NCBI GenBank assembly: GCA_021813305.1
Contig: JAKALE010000004.1
Location: forward strand, 1 to 11,449
Direction: 5' to 3'
DNA length: 11,449 bases
Origin: a bacterium
Lineage (GTDB): Bacteria; Patescibacteria; Paceibacteria; UBA6257; Brennerbacteraceae
Shown here: positions 1 to 6,222 of the stretch, piece after piece
Layout of the letters: each line of letters begins with the position of its first letter
Numbering within the stretch: the stretch's first letter is position 1
Program-made: the position numbers and the translations under genes
Notes under the pieces: generated by a model
What the model saw: the letters and a program-made list of their open reading frames with translations, nothing else
Told to the model about the DNA's origin: nothing
The model's database searches: none

Positions 1-988
1 TTTTTCGGATTTCATCGCAGCCGAGCAGGCCCAACAGCAAACCAAACCCATTACCCCTCCTACCATCGCTCCGCCGGAACTCAGCCGGGAACCGCCCCGA
101 ACAATGAATTTGCCGCAACAAAGCGAACCGTTCCAAAAAACGTCTTTGGAACAATTCATGCAACAGTCGGTCCCGCCCCAACAAAATCCAGAACAACGGA
201 CCGCATCGGCGAACCTGACGATGCACACCGAAGAGCCGGTGCCCGCATGGCTCTGGGGAATCCTGGGAATCATCGGCGTCGTCGTGATTGGCAGCATCGG
301 CTATTGGATCGTCTATCCCCGCATCCAAGAGCAACTCGCACTCATGCACCAGACGCCAACGCCAATCCCGACCCAAACGCCGAGCATTACGCCCGCCGTG
401 GACCCCTCTATCGGCATCGCATCCTTGCCCGCAAACGTGAAACGATTCTCATTGACCGTCACCAGCACAAGCTCTTCCGCATTTCTTACCCAGCTCATCG
501 CCAGTTTCCCGTCCGTCATTCCTTCAACCGGTACGCTCGCACTCTATTCGTTTCCTGAACCCCAAAACACATATCTGAGCGACCGCGATTTGGTCCATCT
601 CTTCGCTCCTAATGCGCTTCCCAGTTTTCAAGCGTCTCTTGACGCACCCTATCTTTTCTTTGCATACTGGTATAAAGCGAATGAGCCGGCACTGGGAATC
701 GTCTTCACGGCCCAGCCAGGACAAGAGGGAATCCTCAAGCCGTTCATGCAGGGATGGGAAACCGCGCGCATCGAACAGGATTTCCAAAATCTGTACGCGC
801 CCGCGCAGCAGGTGACGCGCACCAGTGACGCGTTCTCCGATACGCTCATCGCCGGCACGCCCACCCGCACGATTCCGGTCTCCAAGGACGGTGAACCATC
901 TCAATTCATCTACAGTCTGACGCGCTCCTACTTAATCATCACTACGAACGCAAAAGCGTTCGAAACGGTCGCAAAACTTCTTCCGTAA
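1..988 (+). CDS. Single-pass membrane protein with extracytoplasmic domain, 5'-truncated, function unknown
   Basis: I do not recognise this family. The frame is open from position 2 to the TAA at 986-988, so the gene very likely starts upstream of the window; the first ATG in view (104) is probably internal. The visible N-terminal part is rich in Gln and Pro and looks disordered and cytoplasmic. Counting from the ATG at 104, one transmembrane helix lies at about residues 47-70 (WLWGILGIIGVVVIGSIGYW), followed by a Pro/Thr-rich linker (about 81-104) and a roughly 190-residue domain without cysteines that would sit outside the membrane. The domain alternates short hydrophobic strands with Ser/Thr-rich stretches, which suggests a mixed alpha/beta fold; that is inference only. 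The DksA-like gene starts 9 nt after the stop, so the two are probably cotranscribed. Coding status is well supported; function is open. Confidence 0.82.
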   Translation, partial: FSDFIAAEQAQQQTKPITPPTIAPPELSREPPRTMNLPQQSEPFQKTSLEQFMQQSVPPQQNPEQRTASANLTMHTEEPVPAWLWGILGIIGVVVIGSIGYWIVYPRIQEQLALMHQTPTPIPTQTPSITPAVDPSIGIASLPANVKRFSLTVTSTSSSAFLTQLIASFPSVIPSTGTLALYSFPEPQNTYLSDRDLVHLFAPNALPSFQASLDAPYLFFAYWYKANEPALGIVFTAQPGQEGILKPFMQGWETARIEQDFQNLYAPAQQVTRTSDAFSDTLIAGTPTRTIPVSKDGEPSQFIYSLTRSYLIITTNAKAFETVAKLLP

Positions 989-997
989 TACCTATTC

Positions 998-1366
998 ATG
1001 ATCTCCCCAGCAACCAAAGAAAAATACAAAATGCTGCTCGCGCAGGAACGCGCAAAACTCGAGCAGGATCTTCACGCATTCACGCGCGACAACAAAACCG
1101 CGCCGGGCGGCCATGATTCCGTCATGGAAGAGGGGCAGCAGGAAATCGCCCCCGAGGATCAAGCCGAGCAGGTGACGGAATTCGAAAAGCGCAAAACGTT
1201 GGAACACATGCTCGAACGCAGAATCGAGGAAATCGATCATGCGCTCTCCCTCATCGACACGGACGCATACGGATCATGCGAAGTGTGTCACACCCCCATA
1301 CCACCCAAGCGGCTTGAGGTCAACCCAGCTGCGACAACGTGCATCGACCACGCGCCCCATTATTAA
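998..1366 (+). CDS. DksA/TraR family zinc-finger protein (short form)
   Basis: A 122-residue protein of the DksA/TraR type. Members bind in the RNA polymerase secondary channel and alter initiation, often together with ppGpp; whether this one does so is inferred. Residues 5-85 are charged and helical, fitting the coiled-coil arm, with the acidic stretch PEDQAEQ near residues 52-58 at the position where DksA carries its tip acidic residues. The C-terminal finger reads C94-x2-C97, then IPPKRLEVNPAA, then C115-x2-H118. Spacing matches the family, but the fourth metal ligand is His instead of the usual Cys, and the protein ends four residues later. The ATG at 998 lies 9 nt after the upstream stop and has no Shine-Dalgarno sequence. 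comM begins 9 nt after its TAA. A general DksA-like label is safe; equivalence to E. coli DksA is not. Confidence 0.88.
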   Translation: MISPATKEKYKMLLAQERAKLEQDLHAFTRDNKTAPGGHDSVMEEGQQEIAPEDQAEQVTEFEKRKTLEHMLERRIEEIDHALSLIDTDAYGSCEVCHTPIPPKRLEVNPAATTCIDHAPHY

Positions 1367-1375
1367 TATCCGTGC

Positions 1376-2896
1376 GTGCCGGCAAAAACTTTTTCAGCGG
1401 CAACCATCGGCATCGAGGCGATTCCCATTGAAACGGAAGTGGACGTATCTTCCGGCATTCACGCATTCCACATCATCGGGCTCGCAGACAAGGCTATTGA
1501 CGAGTCCAAGGAGCGCATCGGACTGTGTCTGAAAAACAGCGGCCTCCAATCGCCGCTCAGTTTGAATAAAAAAGTCATCGTCAACCTCGCGCCGGCGGAT
1601 TTCAAAAAAGAAGGAACCGGCTACGACCTGGGCATTGCCATAGGTTTTTTGATCGCGAGCAACCAAATCGCCGTGCAGAACATCCGCAGGACGCTTTTTG
1701 TCGGCGAGCTTGCCTTGGACGGCGGAGTCCGCAAAATCTCCGGGGTCCTGCCTATCGCGGATATGGCTTTGGCTCACGGGTTCACGACCATCATTATTCC
1801 CGAACAGAATAAAAACGAGGCGCGATTTTTCGCCGATCAACTTCGCATCATTCCCGTAACGACTCTCCAGCAATGCATCATGCATCTTGAAAACGCCAAG
1901 ACGATCGAACCACTTGCCAAAGAAACAACGCCATCCAACGACCCCGGCGGAATAGACTTTTCGGAAATCGCGGGACTGGAAAGCGCGAAACGGGCGCTGG
2001 AGGTCGTCGCTGCCGGAGGACACAACATGCTCCTATCCGGATCCCCGGGCACGGGCAAAACCTTGCTCGCCCAGGCCCTGGCATCCATTCTTCCTCCGCT
2101 CACGGACAGCGAAGCAATGGAGATAACGAAAATTTACAGCGTGAGCGGACTTCTGGATGACGCACGTCCGATCATGCGCATGCGGCCGTTCCGCGCGCCG
2201 CACCATAGCGCGTCGCTGGTATCGCTGGTCGGCGGCGGACAAAACCCGAAACCCGGCGAGGTCAGCCTTGCGCACCGCGGCGTGCTGTTTTTGGACGAGT
2301 TTCCCGAGTTTTCACGCGCCTCATTGGAAAGCCTGCGTCAACCGCTTGAAGACGGACGCATCATGGTTGCCCGCGCGAAACGAAGCGCGTGGTTCCCCGC
2401 GCGGTTCATGCTTATTGCGGCCATGAATCCGTGCCCATGCGGATGGTATGGGGATCCGCGCCATGCCTGTTCCTGTTCCATGGCCCAAATCATGCGCTAC
2501 CAACAAAAGATATCTGGTCCGCTCTTGGATCGGATCGACGTGTTCGTTTCGGTTCCCCGCATTCCGTTCAAAGAACTTTCGGCACAGCCAGACCGCACGA
2601 CATCTTCGCGTATCCGCGAACGCGTGATCCGTGCGCGCGCCGTGCAAGAAGCGCGTTTCGCGCATGAGCATATTTTCTCGAACAGCGAAATGACGCCCGC
2701 GCTTATCAGGGCGCATTGCGGACTGGACAAACAGGGACAGGCGTTGCTTGAACGAGCCGAACGCGCATTCGTGCTTTCACCCCGGTCACTCCATCGGATT
2801 TTGCGCGTCAGTCGCACGATCGCCGATTGCGCAGATTCAAAACACATCCTGCCCGAACACATTGCCGAAGCGCTCCAATACCGCAACGCAAAATAA
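1376..2896 (+). CDS. comM: ComM/YifB family Mg-chelatase-like AAA+ ATPase
   Basis: A 506-residue protein, the same length as typical YifB/ComM. In naturally transformable bacteria ComM is a hexameric helicase that drives branch migration during integration of incoming single-stranded DNA. The N-terminal ChlI (Lon-protease-like fold) domain covers about residues 20-145, with the hallmark NLAPADFKKEGTGYDLGIAI near 70-89. The AAA+ core follows: Walker A GSPGTGKT (222-229), Walker B VLFLDE (303-308), NPCPCG (351-356) with C353, C355, C365 and C367 forming the family's paired-cysteine motif, and SGPLLDR (380-386), which supplies the arginine finger. The C-terminal helical Mg-chelatase domain ends at 506. 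Translation starts at GTG 1376, giving the family-typical opening PAKTFSAATIGIEAIPIE; no ATG or Shine-Dalgarno sequence is available. It is intact and the last gene of its run. It hints that DNA uptake and recombination matter to this cell, but ComM-like genes also occur in non-competent bacteria. Confidence 0.95.
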   Translation: MPAKTFSAATIGIEAIPIETEVDVSSGIHAFHIIGLADKAIDESKERIGLCLKNSGLQSPLSLNKKVIVNLAPADFKKEGTGYDLGIAIGFLIASNQIAVQNIRRTLFVGELALDGGVRKISGVLPIADMALAHGFTTIIIPEQNKNEARFFADQLRIIPVTTLQQCIMHLENAKTIEPLAKETTPSNDPGGIDFSEIAGLESAKRALEVVAAGGHNMLLSGSPGTGKTLLAQALASILPPLTDSEAMEITKIYSVSGLLDDARPIMRMRPFRAPHHSASLVSLVGGGQNPKPGEVSLAHRGVLFLDEFPEFSRASLESLRQPLEDGRIMVARAKRSAWFPARFMLIAAMNPCPCGWYGDPRHACSCSMAQIMRYQQKISGPLLDRIDVFVSVPRIPFKELSAQPDRTTSSRIRERVIRARAVQEARFAHEHIFSNSEMTPALIRAHCGLDKQGQALLERAERAFVLSPRSLHRILRVSRTIADCADSKHILPEHIAEALQYRNAK

Positions 2897-2901
2897 AAAA
2901 A

Positions 2902-2914
2902 CGCGCCGCGCGCG
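2902..2914 (-). terminator. Intrinsic terminator of the M23 peptidase gene
   Basis: Read on the minus strand, a perfect 5-bp GC stem (CGCGC, loop GCG, GCGCG) is followed directly by seven T residues (complement of the A run 2895-2901). It begins 25 nt after the peptidase stop codon. The T run overlaps the comM stop region, so this element serves the minus-strand gene; on the plus strand there is no T run after the stem. The stem is short but all G-C. Confidence 0.7.
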
Positions 2915-2939
2915 AAGAAAACCATATACCCGTTGTTCG

Positions 2940-4088
2940 TTATTGCCGTGCAAACGGATTGGGAGCGCCATGCACTTCAAAATGCAAGTGGCAACCGCTG
3001 ATGCCGTCAACCCTGCCGGTCGAACCGGTCGTACCGATCATATCGCCGCTGTGCACGAACGCACCCGACGAAACGAACACCGCGGACAGGTGCGCGTACA
3101 CCGTTTCAATGCCATTGCCGTGATCGATCGCCACATACGATCCGTATCCGTTGTTCCATCCGTCCGACTGCGCTTGCGTCACGAAACCCTGCGCGGAAGC
3201 GTATACCGGCGTGCCGCACGCATTGGCGATATCAACCGCGTTGTCCGCATGAAGTTTTCCCCAATTCCATCCCGTCGTCGGTATCTTGAAAAAGATATCC
3301 TGCTGCATGGTGAGCGTTGTGGTCGCCAGCGCCGGGGATACATTCAGCGCGCTGTCGCCCCCGGGAACAATAAGCGCCTCCCCGGAATACACCGTATCCG
3401 TGTCGGAAAGATGATTGGCCGTCCTGATGCGATCGGCCGTGCTGTCATACAATGCGGCAATGCTTTCTACGGTTTCTCCCTGCGCGACGCGATGAAGAGC
3501 ACCGGACAGCGGAAGAATCAGCAAATGCTGCCCCACGGACAGATCATCCGACTTCAGATTGTTGACCCAGCGCACGGTATTTTCACTGATATTGAATTTC
3601 TGGGCAACCGACTGAACCGTGTCCCCCTGCGCGGCATTGTACGAAAAGATCGCGCTCCCCGAGGTTTGCGTCAGTCCGTTCGCTTGTGTGCTGGTTGCCA
3701 CGCTTTCTTGCCATCCTGACAAGGTGGCAAGAAATGTTTCCCCTGCCTCGGACAGATTCGAAAAAGCAGGGGTAACCGAATTGAGCGCCATGCCGGAAAC
3801 TCCGTATCCGGGCTGGTCGGTCCCGCCGGATATACCCAACGCCTGGATAATTCCAGCCTGATCCAGATGCAATGCATTTATGCCAAAGACTAACGCAGTT
3901 ATGCACGCCATAACTACGTACGAACGGGCAGACCCCGCGTTAACGGAGAACGTTATATTCTCGGCAATCACAAAAAACGCCCGGATGAACCGCGATTTTT
4001 CGTATGCAATCCTTTTCTCTAAATTGAGCCGAATTCCCTCTAAATACCTTTTTGCCATCAGAACAGCGTTTCCATTCTTTTCATTCAT
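2940..4088 (-). CDS. Membrane-anchored murein hydrolase: two LysM domains plus M23 metallopeptidase
   Basis: Predicted peptidoglycan endopeptidase of the LytM/NlpD type, facing the cell wall. The frame opens at a TTG (4136; 398 aa), but the promoter at 4142-4170 would start transcription at about 4135, so ATG 4088 (382 aa) is preferred; ATG 4058 is possible. Numbers below count from the TTG. A basic cytoplasmic segment (1-70) precedes one transmembrane helix (about 72-90) and a Ser/Thr-rich spacer. LysM1 is about 163-209 (QGDTVQSVAQKFNISENTVR) and LysM2 about 213-258 (QGETVESIA). The M23 domain (288-398) carries H296 and D302, YAH (H349) and HLHFEV (H383, H385), the full zinc-ligand and catalytic set. 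The first motif is H-x5-D, two residues longer than the common H-x3-D. A strong hairpin (3704-3734) lies in the spacer. It is divergent from the helicase gene and convergent with comM. Roles in wall remodelling or division are inferred from the family. Confidence 0.92.
   Translation of the reverse strand: MNEKNGNAVLMAKRYLEGIRLNLEKRIAYEKSRFIRAFFVIAENITFSVNAGSARSYVVMACITALVFGINALHLDQAGIIQALGISGGTDQPGYGVSGMALNSVTPAFSNLSEAGETFLATLSGWQESVATSTQANGLTQTSGSAIFSYNAAQGDTVQSVAQKFNISENTVRWVNNLKSDDLSVGQHLLILPLSGALHRVAQGETVESIAALYDSTADRIRTANHLSDTDTVYSGEALIVPGGDSALNVSPALATTTLTMQQDIFFKIPTTGWNWGKLHADNAVDIANACGTPVYASAQGFVTQAQSDGWNNGYGSYVAIDHGNGIETVYAHLSAVFVSSGAFVHSGDMIGTTGSTGRVDGISGCHLHFEVHGAPNPFARQ
3704..3734. 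repeat. Strong inverted repeat inside the M23 peptidase gene
   Basis: TTTCTTGCCA (3704-3713) and TGGCAAGAAA (3725-3734) are perfect 10-nt complements. Inside them CCT (3715-3717) pairs with AGG (3722-3724), leaving one bulged T and a GACA loop, so a 13-bp stem is possible on either strand. It lies in the spacer between the transmembrane helix and the first LysM domain. No T run follows on the coding strand, so it does not look like an ordinary terminator. Function unknown; chance is possible. Confidence 0.6.
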
Positions 4089-4141
4089 GGTGCGCAAGAA
4101 CCGGCCGAAAATTTCTTTGCTCAAGGTTTTGTGCAATCTTT

Positions 4142-4170
4142 ATCATAGCACAGAAACAGGATTATTTCAA
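4142..4170 (-). promoter_or_regulatory. Sigma-70-type promoter of the M23 peptidase gene
   Basis: On the minus strand TTGAAA (-35, 4165-4170) and TATGAT (-10, 4142-4147) are separated by exactly 17 nt, and a TG at the extended -10 position precedes TATGAT. Transcription would start near 4135. That makes the TTG at 4136 an unlikely start codon and leaves a leader of about 47 nt before ATG 4088. One arm of the inverted repeat 4159-4200 overlaps the -35 hexamer. Confidence 0.68.
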
Positions 4171-4200
4171 AGGTTCCGGAATAATTAAATAGAATAATCC
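4159..4200. repeat. Inverted repeat GGATTATT/AATAATCC at the peptidase promoter
   Basis: GGATTATT (4159-4166) and AATAATCC (4193-4200) are perfect 8-nt complements with a 26-nt spacer that contains the palindrome TTCCGGAA (4174-4181). The left arm overlaps the -35 box and spacer of the minus-strand promoter. The arrangement could be an operator pair for the peptidase gene. The arms are AT-rich, so chance cannot be excluded. Confidence 0.4.
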
Positions 4201-4245
4201 CTCTAAAATCCTGTGCACAACGTGTGAGTAAACAGTATTTTAGAG
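4201..4245. promoter_or_regulatory. Nested inverted repeat upstream of the helicase -10 (candidate operator or hairpin)
   Basis: CTCTAAAATcCTGT (4201-4214) and ACAGtATTTTAGAG (4232-4245) pair at 13 of 14 positions. The 17-nt loop itself holds CACA (4216-4219) and TGTG (4223-4226), which can pair around ACG. The right arm covers the place where a -35 box for the helicase promoter would lie and ends 8 nt before its extended -10. This suits a repressor or activator site, or a cruciform. The CTGT/ACAG halves resemble half of an SOS box, but the spacing is wrong for LexA. Confidence 0.55.
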
Positions 4246-4252
4246 TAGTTAA

Positions 4253-4261
4253 TGGTATACT
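4253..4261 (+). promoter_or_regulatory. Extended -10 promoter of the helicase-rsmA operon
   Basis: TGGTATACT provides TG plus a TATACT hexamer (4256-4261), a close match to an extended -10. No good -35 is seen at 17 nt (CAGTAT), which is usual for extended -10 promoters. Transcription would begin at about 4268, within a few nucleotides of the ATG at 4271, which implies a leaderless mRNA. Confidence 0.55.
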
Positions 4262-4270
4262 TTTCCAAAT

Positions 4271-6220
4271 ATGGTCGGAAAAGTGGAGAATATTTTAGAC
4301 GGACTTAACGAAAGACAAAGATCTGCTGTTTTAGCTTTAGAGGGTCCGGTACTTATCGTCGCTGGAGCAGGTTCCGGAAAAACAAAAACACTCACTCATA
4401 AAGTAGCCTATCTCATAGCTTCCGGAGTAAAACCTGAAGAAATTGTCGCCCTGACGTTTACCAATAAGGCAGCTGACGAAATGAAACGTAGGGTCTTCTC
4501 CTTGCTTGGAATTGAAGACCGGACGCAACGAGTTCCCTTCATCGGCACATTCCATAAATTCGCACTGCGCATGGTGCGGCAGCACGCTCAGGACCTCGGA
4601 TACGAATCCGGGCTCAGCGTGTACGACGAATCCGAATCGCTTGCGGTCATGCGCGCCGCGGTCAAGGAAACATGGCCGGATCAAAACCAGCCGGATCTTG
4701 CCCAACGAACCTTGGCGACGCTCTCGCGCATCAAGAACAGCAAGGACATCGTGGACAAGGGGACCGACGCGGTCCCTCCGGCGCTCAGGCGCGTATCGGC
4801 AATCTATGAATCGCTTCTCAAACAAAAGAATGCGATCGATTTCGACAATATCATTTTGCAGGCGCTTGCGCTCCTGCGCACAAGACCCGATATCAGGGCT
4901 GCATACCAACAGCGCCTGACTCATTTTCTCATCGACGAATTCCAGGACACCAACGCACCCCAATATGCACTCGTGACCGAACTCGCGCAGGCGCAACGCA
5001 ACATCTGCGTCGTCGGCGACGACTGGCAATCGATTTATTCGTTCCGGTGCGCGGATTTCACGCACCTGTTGCGCTTCCAGCAACAATGGCCGGGCACGCG
5101 CGTATTCTTCCTGGAACAGAACTATCGTTCGAGCCAAACGATTTTGGATGCGAGTCACGGCGTCATCCGTCAAAACACGTATCGCACGGAAAAGAAATTG
5201 TTCACCGAGAACCCGAGCGGCGCGCCGATCACGATCGCGCGGCTGCAGGACGAACGCATGGAATCATGGTGGGTCATGGAACGAATCCAGGAAAAAATCA
5301 AAGACGGCCTTTCGCTCAAGGATTGCGCGGTGCTCTTCCGCACCAACGTGCAATCCCGAACCCTGGAAGAGCTGTGCATGGAACGCGGCATTCCGTACCA
5401 GATCATCGGCGCATACCGGTTTTACCAACGCCGGGAGATCCAGGATGTGATCGCATACCTCAAATACCTTGCCAATCCAAAAGATTCGGTGAGCCTTGAA
5501 CGCATCATCAACGTGCCGCGCCGCGGCATCGGACAAGCGGCGCTTACGGAACTCAAAAATACATCATGGGATCTTGAACGCGCAACGCTCCATCTGTCCG
5601 GACGATCCGCGCAAGCAATGCAAAAATTCGCAGAATCCATCGCTGTTTTTCAGGCATTGGCCCAAAGCGTGCCACTTGCCGAGCTCATGGAAACGGTCGT
5701 TTCCCGCGTCGGGTACAAAGATTGGTGCGATCCGAGCACCGAAGAAGGAACCCAGCGATGGGAAAACGTCGAGGAACTCATCGGCATTGCCAAAGAATAC
5801 GGAAACGAGTGCGCCGGAAAAACCTTGGAACGATTTTTGGAAAACGTGCAACTCGTGCAGGACACTGATGCGCTCAAGCCGACTGCCAACATGCTGACCT
5901 TGATGACGCTGCATAGCGCCAAGGGGCTTGAATTCCCGTGCGTGTTCATCGTCGGCGTCGAAGAAAACATTCTGCCCCACGAACGATCGCTCCGGTCGCA
6001 AACAGACATCGAGGAGGAGCGCAGACTGCTCTACGTCGGCATGACGCGCGCCAAACGCGACTTGTTTTTGACTTCGGCGCATCACCGGTTTCTGCACGGC
6101 GAGTACAGCATGAACGCGCCGTCCCGGTTCCTGGATGACATTCCCCAAGAACTCACCATCCAGATCGATCAGGCCATGGGGCACGATCTCTACGACAGCG
6201 AACGCACGATTTATCTGTAA
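4271..6220 (+). CDS. pcrA: UvrD/PcrA-type superfamily 1A DNA helicase
   Basis: ATP-dependent 3'-5' DNA helicase of the UvrD/Rep/PcrA family, which acts in excision repair and in removing proteins from DNA. All core motifs are present: Q motif LNERQRSAV (12-20), Walker A AGAGSGKT (31-38), Ia LTFTNKAADEM (61-71), II IDEFQDT (221-227), III GDDWQSIYSFR (249-259), IV EQNYRSS (282-288), V TLHSAKGLEF (545-554) and VI EERRLLYVGMTRAKRD (582-597). In motif III, W252 and C260 replace the more usual Asp/Ala/Lys and Gly. The protein is 649 aa and stops about 30 residues after SRFLDDIP, so the C-terminal Tudor-like domain of Gram-positive PcrA is absent. The ATG at 4271 has no Shine-Dalgarno sequence and lies about 3 nt from the predicted transcription start. 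The first 220 nt are AT-richer (about 45% GC) than the body (about 56% in a sampled stretch). rsmA follows after 2 nt. The choice of pcrA over uvrD as symbol is conventional. Confidence 0.95.
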   Translation: MVGKVENILDGLNERQRSAVLALEGPVLIVAGAGSGKTKTLTHKVAYLIASGVKPEEIVALTFTNKAADEMKRRVFSLLGIEDRTQRVPFIGTFHKFALRMVRQHAQDLGYESGLSVYDESESLAVMRAAVKETWPDQNQPDLAQRTLATLSRIKNSKDIVDKGTDAVPPALRRVSAIYESLLKQKNAIDFDNIILQALALLRTRPDIRAAYQQRLTHFLIDEFQDTNAPQYALVTELAQAQRNICVVGDDWQSIYSFRCADFTHLLRFQQQWPGTRVFFLEQNYRSSQTILDASHGVIRQNTYRTEKKLFTENPSGAPITIARLQDERMESWWVMERIQEKIKDGLSLKDCAVLFRTNVQSRTLEELCMERGIPYQIIGAYRFYQRREIQDVIAYLKYLANPKDSVSLERIINVPRRGIGQAALTELKNTSWDLERATLHLSGRSAQAMQKFAESIAVFQALAQSVPLAELMETVVSRVGYKDWCDPSTEEGTQRWENVEELIGIAKEYGNECAGKTLERFLENVQLVQDTDALKPTANMLTLMTLHSAKGLEFPCVFIVGVEENILPHERSLRSQTDIEEERRLLYVGMTRAKRDLFLTSAHHRFLHGEYSMNAPSRFLDDIPQELTIQIDQAMGHDLYDSERTIYL

Positions 6221-6222
6221 CC

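Noticed and set aside
1394..2023. 209-codon open frame on the minus strand within comM
   Set aside because: It is antisense to conserved ComM motifs and shows no recognisable domain.
2902..2914. Bidirectional terminator also serving comM
   Set aside because: On the plus strand the stem is followed by A-rich, not T-rich, sequence.
2748..3719. 323-codon open frame on the plus strand opposite the M23 peptidase gene
   Set aside because: It is very rich in Arg and His, overlaps the end of comM, and lies antisense to a gene with clear LysM and M23 motifs, so it is a shadow frame of GC-rich coding DNA.
4212..4220. DnaA-box-like TTGTGCACA on the minus strand, suggesting an origin
   Set aside because: It has two mismatches to TTATCCACA and is a single copy, with no dnaA/dnaN neighbourhood.
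4211..4235. Possible LexA (SOS) box CTGT...ACAG before the helicase gene
   Set aside because: The halves are 17 nt apart instead of 8, and no Gram-positive-type GAAC...GTTC box is present.
4337..5173. 278-codon open frame on the minus strand within the helicase gene
   Set aside because: It is antisense to motifs Q to IV of the helicase; composition is that of a complement frame.
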